DNA from: UBA8514 sp050251415
GTDB taxonomy: Bacteria; Bacillota; Clostridia; Lachnospirales; Anaerotignaceae
Direction: 5' to 3'
Length of the DNA: 37,131 bases
Assembly: GCA_050251415.1 (NCBI GenBank)
Contig: JBFWMT010000022.1
Location: 1-37,131 of the forward strand
This document shows, piece after piece, positions 29,685 to 37,131 of this stretch. Within the stretch, counting starts at the first letter, position 1; each line of letters starts with the position of its first letter. The position numbers and the translations under genes were made by a program. The notes below the pieces were generated by a model, which saw nothing but the letters and a program-made list of their open reading frames with translations, was not told where the DNA came from and searched no databases.

Positions 29685-29901
29685 CATTTTTTACCTCCTT
29701 TTAGTTTAAAATGTGTATTTTTCAAGGACAATATTTCTTTGGTAGATTTATTACAATTTTCTTAAGATATAGTAAATAATACCATTAAATGATTGTTGGT
29801 ATTATAATTTTTTATAAAATAACCAAATAAAATTCCTATTATTTGCAAATCTATTATATAATAAAAAAATGGAAATATATTATAAACATGGAGGGGATAC
29901 A
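29685..29901. other. AT-rich intergenic region
   Basis: Holds the ribosome site of the pseudogene and the upstream region of the reductase gene. No clear promoter boxes or gene found. Confidence 0.5.
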
Positions 29902-30528
29902 ATGAAAGTTATGTTAATTAATGGAAGTCCTCATAAAAACGGATGTTGCTTTACCGCTTTAGAGGAAATTAGTGGTGTTTTAAAGAACAATGGAATTGAG
30001 AGCCAGTGGGTATGGGTTGGAAACAAGCCAGTTTCAGGGTGCATTGGCTGTGCTTCTTGCAGAACTACAGGCAAGTGCATATTTGGTGAGGATAGTGTAA
30101 ATGAAGCCGTTGAGCAGTTTAAAGAGTGTGACGGACTTATTATTGCATCCCCTGTTCACTATGCAAGTGCAAGCGGAGCAATTACATCCTTTATGGACAG
30201 ATTTTTCTATTCTTGCAATAAAGCGGATATGAAGCTGAAATTTGGGGCAAGTGTAGTGTCTTGCAGACGTGGTGGAGCAACTGCTGCCTTTGACCAGCTA
30301 AATAAATATTTTACAATTTGCCAAATGCCCATAGTGTCCTCTTCCTATTGGAATCAGGTGCATGGCAATACCCCTGAAGAAGTGAAACAAGATTTAGAGG
30401 GAATGCAAACAATGCGCGTACTGGCAAATAATATGGCTTTTTTAATAAAATCCATTAAACTTGCCAAAGAAAACGGATTGGCGTTGCCTGTTGAAGAGGA
30501 AAAGATAATGACTAATTTCATTAGATAA
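29902..30528 (+). CDS. flavodoxin-fold NAD(P)H-dependent FMN reductase / iron-sulfur flavoprotein-like
   Basis: 208-aa cytoplasmic flavoprotein. The FMN phosphate loop is INGSPHKNGCC (residues ~6-16), followed by the Cys motif GCIGCASCRTTGKC (~50-63), characteristic of the NADPH-dependent FMN reductase/ISF-like family. ASPVHYASASGAITSFMDRFFY forms the second flavin loop. Start set at 29902 with GGAGGGG 6 nt upstream; a further in-frame ATG at 29869 has no site. First gene of a three-gene cluster with the Fe-alcohol dehydrogenase and a VOC protein. Electron transfer to an unknown acceptor is likely; the cysteines may bind Fe-S or act in redox chemistry. Confidence 0.83.
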   Translation: MKVMLINGSPHKNGCCFTALEEISGVLKNNGIESQWVWVGNKPVSGCIGCASCRTTGKCIFGEDSVNEAVEQFKECDGLIIASPVHYASASGAITSFMDRFFYSCNKADMKLKFGASVVSCRRGGATAAFDQLNKYFTICQMPIVSSSYWNQVHGNTPEEVKQDLEGMQTMRVLANNMAFLIKSIKLAKENGLALPVEEEKIMTNFIR

Positions 30529-30566
30529 AGGCTGATTAATTCAAATTTACAAAGGACGGTGATAAT

Positions 30567-31682
30567 ATGAAGACCTTTAAAATTATACCAAGTATTGAAA
30601 TTTACCCAAAGGCTGCGGATTTTTCATCCGCCTTTAATTTTACCAATAAAGATTTAGTTTTTATAAGTGGCAGTGTATATAGAAAGCATTTTGAAAACGC
30701 ATTTAAGGATGCTAAAATTATTTTCCATTCAGATTACGGCAAGGGAGAGCCTTCCAATCATTTGGTGGATGCCATTTTGGCGGATATTTTTTTAGCGGAT
30801 TATACCAGGGTTATTGCCATTGGCGGAGGCACTATTATAGATGTTGCAAAGCTTTTAGCACTTAAAGAAGTACAGCCTGTTGTAGATTTATTCGACAAAA
30901 TTCTGCCTGCCCAAAAGGAACGTGAACTCATTTTAGTTCCAACGACCTGTGGAACTGGCAGTGAAGTAACCAATGTCTCAATTTTGGAAATAGTGGAAAG
31001 AAAAACAAAATTGGGCTTGGCTGTAGATGCTTTGTTTGCAGATAATGCAGTGCTTATTCCTGAATTAATTTCCGATTTGCCTTTTTCTGTGTTTGCAACA
31101 AGCTCAATAGATGCATTTATTCATGCAATAGAATCTTACGTTTCACCTAAGGCAACGCCTTTTTCACAAATGTACTCAAAAACCGCAATGGAAATGATTA
31201 TTGGGGGTTATAAAAAAATTGTCGAAAACGGAAAAGAATATTTTAAGGAACTAAGTGAGGATTTTCTTCTTGCCAGTTGTTATGGTGGAATTGCCTTTGG
31301 GAATGCAGGCACAGGCCCTGTTCATGCAATGAGCTATCCGTTAAGCGGAGCATACCATGTGGCACACGGAGAATCCAATTATGTTTTTTTTACCACAGTT
31401 TTTAAAAACTATCAAGCCCTAGAACCAAATGGAAAAATTGCGGAACTAAATTCATTTTTAGCTAAAATACTAGGATGTGAAGGTGACGCTGTTTATACAC
31501 AGCTGGAGTTGATTTTTGGAAAGATTATACAAAAAAACTCTCTTTCTTTCTATGGTGTAAAGAAGGAAGAGTTACAGGAGTTTGCAGCCAATGTAATGGA
31601 AAAGCAGACCCGTTTAATGGCAAATTCCTACGTTCCACTAACTTATGAACAGGTATTGGAAATGTTTGAAGAGGTATATTAA
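30567..31682 (+). CDS. 4hbD: 4-hydroxybutyrate dehydrogenase (iron-dependent alcohol dehydrogenase family)
   Basis: 371-aa NAD(P)-dependent type III (Fe-ADH) enzyme, interconverting succinate semialdehyde and 4-hydroxybutyrate in clostridial succinate/GABA fermentation. It matches my recall of C. kluyveri 4hbD in length and in ELILVPTTCGTGSEVTNVS, GIAFGNAGTGPVHAMSYP and YHVAHGESNYVFFT. GGGT (AIGGGTIIDVAKLL) binds the nucleotide. The metal ligands are visible: Asp182, His186 (SSIDAFIHAIESYVS), His253 and His267. Start follows AAAGGA and a GGTGAT stretch. Related lactaldehyde or butanol dehydrogenases cannot be excluded, but the signature is specific. Confidence 0.86.
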   Translation: MKTFKIIPSIEIYPKAADFSSAFNFTNKDLVFISGSVYRKHFENAFKDAKIIFHSDYGKGEPSNHLVDAILADIFLADYTRVIAIGGGTIIDVAKLLALKEVQPVVDLFDKILPAQKERELILVPTTCGTGSEVTNVSILEIVERKTKLGLAVDALFADNAVLIPELISDLPFSVFATSSIDAFIHAIESYVSPKATPFSQMYSKTAMEMIIGGYKKIVENGKEYFKELSEDFLLASCYGGIAFGNAGTGPVHAMSYPLSGAYHVAHGESNYVFFTTVFKNYQALEPNGKIAELNSFLAKILGCEGDAVYTQLELIFGKIIQKNSLSFYGVKKEELQEFAANVMEKQTRLMANSYVPLTYEQVLEMFEEVY

Positions 31683-31742
31683 TAAACCAATTTACATATT
31701 TGTATTATTCCTATATGACGGCGAGTTAAGGAGGATGCTATT

Positions 31743-32144
31743 ATGTTAGAACATGTTGCAATTTGGACAAGAAATTTGGAAGAAATGAAGGATTTTTATT
31801 GCGGTTTCTTTAACGGTAAAGCAGGGGAAAAATATGAAAGCAGTTCAGAATTCCACGCTGGGTTTGAGTCCTATTTTTTAACCTTTGAAGAGGGAAGCCG
31901 TCTTGAATTAATGAAAATGGTGACTATCCCCGATGGAATTAATTCAAATGGGCATGAAGCAATAGGCCTTACCCATATTGCTTTTTCGCTAAACACAATT
32001 GAAGAGGTTCATGCCCTAGCACAAAAAGCACATAATGAAGGGTGTACTGTTGTTCTTGAACCTCATAAAACAGGGGACGGATACTATGAAGCTTGCATTT
32101 TAGACCCCGATGGCAATAGGGTAGAGGTTACTGTGCTGCCATAA
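31743..32144 (+). CDS. VOC-superfamily (glyoxalase I-like) protein
   Basis: 133-aa metalloprotein fold of two beta-alpha-beta-beta-beta units. Putative metal ligands are at the usual four places: His4 (LEHVAIW), Glu in RLELMK, His in GLTHIAF, Glu in RVEVTVLP. DPDGNRVEV is the typical end motif. Lengths and motifs fit glyoxalase I or a related lyase/dioxygenase; substrate unknown. AAGGAGG lies 9 nt upstream of the start. Last gene of the 29.9-32.1 kb cluster; a role in aldehyde detoxification beside the dehydrogenase is possible (inference). Confidence 0.82.
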   Translation: MLEHVAIWTRNLEEMKDFYCGFFNGKAGEKYESSSEFHAGFESYFLTFEEGSRLELMKMVTIPDGINSNGHEAIGLTHIAFSLNTIEEVHALAQKAHNEGCTVVLEPHKTGDGYYEACILDPDGNRVEVTVLP

Positions 32145-32153
32145 ATTTAAAGC

Positions 32154-32197
32154 AAAAGCCGTCATATTATTGAAATTAAATAATATGACGGCTTTTT
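32154..32197. terminator. bidirectional terminator between convergent genes
   Basis: Fourteen-base perfect stem GCCGTCATATTATT (32158-32171 / 32179-32192) plus flanking A4/T5; T-run on the plus strand and TTTT on the minus strand. Confidence 0.92.
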
Positions 32198-32223
32198 AGT
32201 TCTTAAAAGTAGTGAAACTTGGC

Positions 32224-35200
32224 TTATGGAAGTGCAATTACAGTATCAAACAAATCTTTGTTAGCCTCAATATCGCTAGGTGAGGCAAAAACAACATAGT
32301 TAAGGTCGTTATTAAGTTTTTCCAAATAATCGGCATAAGTTAATACATCTTCAAGGGAGGTTTCCTTTATTTCATTCAAATAATCAATTTTATCTTGGGT
32401 AGTATAACCTATACTCTGTAGTGTTAAAGTGTTTAAAGCACTTTTTAATTCGCCCACGTTTTGGGTAGCAGTACCATAGGCCGCTAATTTGTAGGTATCC
32501 AAAACGTCCTGCGTAAGATTGGCGGATAGGCTTTCTAAAAATTCATGGGTGCTGATAATTGTGTCTAATGATGAAGCATATGTGTTATCCCGATAGGTAT
32601 ATACCATATAATTATTTTCATCAAAATTAGCACCAACACCATATGCACCGCCCTTTAAGCGTATTTCAGGTATTAGCATAAGGTTATCTAAAACATTGGA
32701 AATAACGCCATTTTTACCGCTAATTGGTACATCGTTTGATAGTAAAGGTGCATTTACAACTAAGTATTGCACTGTTAAGCCAGTGGTATAGGCTTCCCTT
32801 TTAGCAGGTGTTGGCAAGGTGTAAACTGCTTTTGGGTAGGAAATTGAAGGCAGTTTCTGGGTAAGGGTAGCCATAGATGCTATAAATTTATCTTTGGCAG
32901 TTGAATTTCCTGCTAACATTATAGTTAAATTATTTTTGTTAAAGGCTTTTGTACATATAGACTCAATTTTATTGGCCACATCAGTAGGATTTGTTTCAAG
33001 CTTTTTTTCTAAAGATATAACAAAATTATAATAATCCAGCCCCTCTAAGTAATCTACATATTTGTAGCATGGGTTGGAATAAGCCTTGGCACGGGTAAAA
33101 GCAAGGTAAATTGGTTCTGCAAATGAATTTTGATAACGGTTTTTAATGTTTGAAATGGCTCTGTCATAGTAGGTGGAAACATCTTCAACCTTGGAGTTTA
33201 ACAAAACATCTGAAACTAAATCAAGGGAATGAGTAAATTCGTCTTGAAAACCATAATATGCTACATTAAAAACAGGGTGGGCAGAAGTTTCCTCTTTATT
33301 ATCTGGGAGCACCAGTATCTGCGCTGAGGCGTTGTAAGTTGTAAACAACATTTCATTTAATATTTGGTTTTCTGTTCGATTATCTGTAGCCATTCCATTT
33401 TCAAGCATTTCGCCAAAAAATTTCAAATATAAAAGCTCCTCTGGTGTTAAATGGCTTAAATCAAAATCTATATTTACGGCACTTACAGCGTCTACATCTG
33501 CATTAGCGTGCATAAGTTTTACGCCGGATACGGTGGTTTCGGTTACAGCCGGGTCTTTTATCTCCGCTTCAATTTCACTTAAACTTACTGCTTGAAGAGA
33601 ACTTATAACTTCTTTAGATACGTCCTGATTGTTCCAAATATTAAAGTCATTTGTTTTCTTAACCAATGCTTTTATTTCTTCTGGTGTCATAGAGGCTTTT
33701 TTATTGGCAAGGAAGGTTGCTGTTTCTTCCTGTAGTTTTTCCAACAAACCCTCTTTAGGAACAGTTACCGTTAATGCGGCGGATGAATTATCAATTATTT
33801 CTGACTTAATTACGTTTTCCAAAATATTTTCATCCAGCTTAGAGGCAACGCTTTTAAAAGTATCATTGTAATTAACCATAGGACTGCCAAGTGAATTATC
33901 ATATATACTTACTGAAGTTAAGCTATTTATTGCAGTGTCTCCAGTAGTGCCTATTCCTTGTTCAAATTCCAACGAACGAAGGGAGGACTTAACAAACTCC
34001 TGGTCAAAACCGTTTTTTACGGCATTTTCCAGTTCTTCCATAACTAAATTATTGAAATCGTTTTTTCTTTCCGGGTCGGCATTTACTGCAACAAAATGAA
34101 TCACAGGCTGATAAATGCCTTCATCAAGATAAATATCATAAGAATCGGCGATATTACTATTAAGCAGTGCCTGTTTCATAGGCGAGCTATCAAGATTAAA
34201 TAATTTTAAGGCAACGTCTAAGGCAACGTGGTTTTCAAAGCCCTGTTCATTTACGTCTTTGGCTGCAAATACAAGTTCTATTACTGCTGAATTTTCGGTA
34301 TCAGTTCCTTGGGCAACCGGAAATTCATAGGTTGTTTCCTGCAATTGAGTAAAGGTTGGTTTAGTACCTCTATCTATTGTATATTCTCTGTAACTATAGG
34401 AAGATAGAAAATTTTCTTCTATCATTTTTAGAAATGGTTCGTAATCTACATCACCGTAAAGCACCATAGTGCTATTGGAAGGATGATAGTTTTTATGATA
34501 GGTTTCCATTAATTCTTCATAAGTTAAAGTGGTAATTGACGAAGGAATGCCTCCAGAAACATTACCTTGGGTGCTATTTGGGAAAAGGGAGTTCTTTGAA
34601 TTGTAATATGAAGCGGCTTCTATATCTGAAAAAACACCCTGCATTTCATTGTAAACAATGCCGTTATAGGTAATGTCAGCATTTTCATCTGCTAACTCAA
34701 GGCGAACACCTTCTCTTTCAAATATTCTTTCATCTCTTAACAAATTAGGATTAAATACGGCGTCTAAGTAAATGTCTGCCGATTTTAGCAATTGTGCCTC
34801 ATTGGCAGAGCAAATTGGATACATAGTAAAGTTTTGATAGGTGTATGCATTGCAATAAGAAATATACGTTGTGTTGCTAAGTACAAAAAAAGTGTTGTAA
34901 ATAGGATAGTTTTCGCTTCCATCCATAACAGAATGTTCCAATATGTGATTAATACCTTTGTCGTTATCAGCGATGGTATCAAATTTAATTGAAAAACCAC
35001 GGTTAATATCACTGTTTTTTAATGCAAGAAACTTAGCACCTGTTTTTTGGTGAATAAATAGATATTGGTCTGCTTTTATTGTGGAATCGTAACCAATTTC
35101 TGAAAGTTCAAAGCCATGAATTACATCACCAATTTTTGGCGAAGAAGCTGTTGTAGAGGCTTCTACATTTTTTATAGGTGTTACTACTGATAAAAGTGTT

Positions 35201-35241
35201 ATACATATCGCTGTAAAAAATAACAAAGTCTTTTTTCTCAT
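32224..35241 (-). CDS. secreted M16C (PreP-like) zinc metallopeptidase
   Basis: 1005-aa clamshell peptidase of the M16C/presequence-protease family that degrades peptides. The inverted zinc motif HILEH is at residues 99-103 and the third ligand Glu199 lies in NGIVYNEMQG, 96 residues later, as expected. Four M16 lobes are implied by length, including an M16C-associated segment in the middle. An N-terminal signal (MRKKTLLFFTAICITLLSVV, cleavage near NVEA, ~28) makes it extracellular, unusual for PreP relatives, which are mostly cytosolic. No SLH or LPXTG anchor is present. It is divergent from the SulP gene and has its own promoter. Likely role: supply of peptides and amino acids for fermentation (inference). 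Confidence 0.88.
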   Translation of the reverse strand: MRKKTLLFFTAICITLLSVVTPIKNVEASTTASSPKIGDVIHGFELSEIGYDSTIKADQYLFIHQKTGAKFLALKNSDINRGFSIKFDTIADNDKGINHILEHSVMDGSENYPIYNTFFVLSNTTYISYCNAYTYQNFTMYPICSANEAQLLKSADIYLDAVFNPNLLRDERIFEREGVRLELADENADITYNGIVYNEMQGVFSDIEAASYYNSKNSLFPNSTQGNVSGGIPSSITTLTYEELMETYHKNYHPSNSTMVLYGDVDYEPFLKMIEENFLSSYSYREYTIDRGTKPTFTQLQETTYEFPVAQGTDTENSAVIELVFAAKDVNEQGFENHVALDVALKLFNLDSSPMKQALLNSNIADSYDIYLDEGIYQPVIHFVAVNADPERKNDFNNLVMEELENAVKNGFDQEFVKSSLRSLEFEQGIGTTGDTAINSLTSVSIYDNSLGSPMVNYNDTFKSVASKLDENILENVIKSEIIDNSSAALTVTVPKEGLLEKLQEETATFLANKKASMTPEEIKALVKKTNDFNIWNNQDVSKEVISSLQAVSLSEIEAEIKDPAVTETTVSGVKLMHANADVDAVSAVNIDFDLSHLTPEELLYLKFFGEMLENGMATDNRTENQILNEMLFTTYNASAQILVLPDNKEETSAHPVFNVAYYGFQDEFTHSLDLVSDVLLNSKVEDVSTYYDRAISNIKNRYQNSFAEPIYLAFTRAKAYSNPCYKYVDYLEGLDYYNFVISLEKKLETNPTDVANKIESICTKAFNKNNLTIMLAGNSTAKDKFIASMATLTQKLPSISYPKAVYTLPTPAKREAYTTGLTVQYLVVNAPLLSNDVPISGKNGVISNVLDNLMLIPEIRLKGGAYGVGANFDENNYMVYTYRDNTYASSLDTIISTHEFLESLSANLTQDVLDTYKLAAYGTATQNVGELKSALNTLTLQSIGYTTQDKIDYLNEIKETSLEDVLTYADYLEKLNNDLNYVVFASPSDIEANKDLFDTVIALP

Positions 35242-35286
35242 CCTACCCCTGCTTTCTGTGGTTTTGTAGTTGTAAACGTCAATTTA

Positions 35287-35315
35287 ATTTTAACAGAAAT
35301 AGCACTATTTTACAA
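35287..35315 (-). promoter_or_regulatory. promoter of the M16C peptidase gene
   Basis: Minus-strand TTGTAA (35310-35315), 17-nt spacer, TAAAAT (35287-35292), 46 nt before the start. Confidence 0.6.
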
Positions 35316-35392
35316 TTTCTTTTATAATGTTCATTAATACTACCTTTAAGTTTAAAAGATAGTTTATGGTTTCTTTTTAGTGAAAATTATGA

Positions 35393-35398
35393 TATAAT
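35393..35398 (+). promoter_or_regulatory. -10 box of the SulP gene
   Basis: TATAAT 113 nt before the start codon; the -35 region is not recognisable. Confidence 0.4.
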
Positions 35399-35510
35399 TA
35401 AATTCTTATGCTTATAACCATTGGGTTTTCAATTATTTGGGAAAATAGATTAAGTGTACTTAATTTATATAGAGCGGAAAAATTACTATAAAAACTATGA
35501 GGAGAAAAGA

Positions 35511-36974
35511 ATGATTGAACAAATGAAAAAAGAGTGGTTTTCAAACGTGAAAGGGGATATACTTTCTGGGATTGTTGTAGCTTTGGCTTTAATTCCTGAG
35601 GCAATTGCCTTTTCTATAATAGCAGGGGTAGACCCTATGACTGGTCTATACGCATCTTTTTGTATAGCAGTTACCATTGCATTTCTTGGTGGGCGCCCGG
35701 CTATGATTTCAGCCGCAACAGGTGCTATGGCACTAGTAATTGTGTCTTTGGTAAAAGACCACGGTGTGGAGTATTTGTTGGCGGCAACGGTACTAACGGG
35801 TGTGTTTCAAATTATATTTGGCGTTCTTAAGGTTTCAAGGTTAATGAAATTTATACCAAGGGCTGTAATGATTGGCTTTGTAAACGCATTGGCAATACTT
35901 ATTTTTAAGGCACAGGTACCGCATTTTATTGGTATTTCTACCATGACCTATGTTTTTGTAGCAATTACATTAGGTATAGTTTACATTTTGCCAAGGTTCA
36001 CAAAAAGCGTTCCAGCACCGCTAATTGCCATTGTTGTGTTAACGGCGGTTTCCATTTTTGCAAAGGTTGAATTGCGTACAGTTGGAGATTTGGGTGAAAT
36101 TACAAAATCTTTGCCCGTATTTGCTTTACCGCAAGCTCCATTTTCAATTGAAACCTTGCGAATAGTTCTTCCTTATTCTGTTGCATTATCTATTGTAGGC
36201 TTAGTGGAAACCTTATTAACTGCTTCTATAGTAGACGATATGACCCAAACAGGAAGCAACAAAGATAGAGAAGCAAGAGGGCAGGGAATTGCAAATATTG
36301 TTGCAGGTTTTTTTGGAGGCATGGCAGGCTGTGCAATGATTGGGCAGTCTGTTATTAATGTAAAATCAGGCGGACGTGGAAGGTTATCCACCTTTGTGGC
36401 GGGTATGTTTCTTATGTTTTTAATTATTGTACTTGGAGATTTGGTGGTGCAAATACCAATGCCTGTACTGGTGGGTATTATGATTATGGTATCCATTGGA
36501 ACTTTTGATTGGTCGTCATTTTCTTATTTAAAGAAAGCGCCAAAAAGTGATGCTTTTGTAATGCTTGCAACAGTTATTATTGTAGTTGCTACCCACGACC
36601 TTTCCAAGGGTGTAATTGCTGGTGTAATATTAAGTGCGCTGTTCTTTGCTTCAAAAATTTCTAAAATAAAGGTAGTTAAAACAGAAGGAAATGAAAGCAC
36701 CATATATAAGGCGGAAGGAGAATTATTCTTCGCTTCGGTAGAGGGCTTTTTAGAATTTTTTGACTTAACTCAAAAGGATAGCAATATTATTTTAGACTTC
36801 GAAAATTCGGATATTTGGGACTGCTCTGGCGTGGGTGCAATTGATAAAATTGTGTTAAAACTAAAGGCCAATAACAATAATGTATCTGTACAGGGGTTAA
36901 ACCACACTAGCTATGAACTGGTAGGCAAGTTGGCGGTTTATAATCATCCAAATGCCAAATTATCTTCACACTAA
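35511..36974 (+). CDS. SulP/SLC26 family anion transporter with STAS domain
   Basis: 487-aa membrane protein. The N-terminal ~380 residues form the SulP membrane core (LSGIVVALALIPEAIAFSII, DPMTGLYASF, MISAATGAMALV, GGMAGCAMIGQSVINVKSGG). The C-terminal ~100 residues are a STAS domain (IILDFENSDIWDCSGVGAID). Start set at 35511 with GAGGAGA about 5 nt upstream; a longer frame from 35454 lacks a site. Monocistronic, with a terminator just after. Substrate may be sulfate, bicarbonate or a dicarboxylate; no sulfate-assimilation genes are adjacent, so it is left open. Confidence 0.9.
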   Translation: MIEQMKKEWFSNVKGDILSGIVVALALIPEAIAFSIIAGVDPMTGLYASFCIAVTIAFLGGRPAMISAATGAMALVIVSLVKDHGVEYLLAATVLTGVFQIIFGVLKVSRLMKFIPRAVMIGFVNALAILIFKAQVPHFIGISTMTYVFVAITLGIVYILPRFTKSVPAPLIAIVVLTAVSIFAKVELRTVGDLGEITKSLPVFALPQAPFSIETLRIVLPYSVALSIVGLVETLLTASIVDDMTQTGSNKDREARGQGIANIVAGFFGGMAGCAMIGQSVINVKSGGRGRLSTFVAGMFLMFLIIVLGDLVVQIPMPVLVGIMIMVSIGTFDWSSFSYLKKAPKSDAFVMLATVIIVVATHDLSKGVIAGVILSALFFASKISKIKVVKTEGNESTIYKAEGELFFASVEGFLEFFDLTQKDSNIILDFENSDIWDCSGVGAIDKIVLKLKANNNNVSVQGLNHTSYELVGKLAVYNHPNAKLSSH

Positions 36975-36981
36975 GAACTTA

Positions 36982-37028
36982 AAAACTGCTTTAAGGCCTA
37001 TATATTGGGGCTTTAAAGCAGTTTTTTT
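36982..37028 (+). terminator. terminator of the SulP gene
   Basis: AAAACTGCTTTAA pairs with TTAAAGCAGTTTT (one bulge), with inner GGCC/GGGC pairing, ending in seven T. Confidence 0.9.
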
Positions 37029-37084
37029 ATGTTGATTTTATTATTTACAGTTTAAGTTAGTATTTATTTAGTTGAAAATGTTAT

Positions 37085-37131
37085 TGGGTCTGTCTCGCAA
37101 ATGGTTGAGTAGGAAACAGAGTCATAAATTC
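37085..37131. mobile_element. possible terminal inverted repeat of an insertion sequence at window edge
   Basis: GGGTCTGTCTCGCAAATGG resembles the ends of some IS elements (IS1182-like, from memory). No transposase is inside the window and no second end is present, so this is only a suspicion. Confidence 0.3.

Overview
The window looks like a chromosomal segment of a low-GC, anaerobic, amino-acid-fermenting Clostridia species. Closest hints point to an Anaerotignum/Clostridium propionicum-like member of the Lachnospirales. Reasons: two tandem beta-alanyl-CoA:ammonia-lyase-type genes, tryptophanase with a sodium symporter, a 4-hydroxybutyrate dehydrogenase of the C. kluyveri type, strong AGGAGG ribosome binding sites, SLH-anchored surface proteins and AT-rich intergenic DNA. 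The species itself is inferred.

Layout. 1-1.5 kb (minus): two acl paralogues and a CaiB/BaiF CoA-transferase interrupted by an in-frame amber codon. 1.9-3.7 kb: lipid kinase, tRNA-Ser(GCU), a small unknown gene. 3.8-7.8 kb: a tryptophan catabolism unit, with a YheO-type regulator divergent from tryptophanase (preceded by a compact structured leader) and a tryptophan-type NSS symporter. 8.0-8.7 kb: a tiny ribbon-helix-helix repressor divergent from a SLOG/YpsA-like protein, with a 10-bp tandem repeat inside the promoter. 9.1-11.6 kb: a chemoreceptor and two small genes (DUF454 membrane protein, YgbA-like Cys-rich protein).

11.8-28 kb is the most interesting region, an apparently complete haem homeostasis locus. 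A CydDC-type heterodimeric ABC exporter (minus) is divergent from a regulator (288 aa) that fuses a DtxR-type DNA-binding and dimerisation region, with a degraded metal site, to a C-terminal NEAT-like (haem-binding) domain. The same SMGN-containing domain occurs in the secreted proteins of the downstream operon. Near-identical palindromes of the GTTAGC-N4-GCTAAC type lie just downstream of the regulator promoter, just downstream of the operon promoter, and inside the operon's ~570-nt leader. That leader also contains a three-way-junction RNA fold and a terminator. The operon encodes a small secreted NEAT-like protein, a 2126-aa surface protein (Fn3-like/chitobiase repeats, several NEAT-like domains, three SLH domains), a NEAT-like/SLH protein, an IsdE-like haem lipoprotein with both expected haem ligands, an IsdF-like permease and an ATPase. 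The picture is haem capture at the S-layer, relay to an ABC importer, export or detoxification by CydDC, and intracellular haem sensing by a NEAT-domain repressor.

28.2-29.7 kb (minus) is a decayed NHL-repeat/SLH surface protein pseudogene with at least three lesions. 29.9-32.2 kb: flavodoxin-fold reductase, 4-hydroxybutyrate dehydrogenase and a VOC protein. 32.2-35.2 kb (minus): a secreted M16C metallopeptidase. 35.5-37.0 kb: a SulP transporter. The right edge may hold the terminal repeat of an insertion sequence. All functional statements come from reading motifs by eye; no searches were run.
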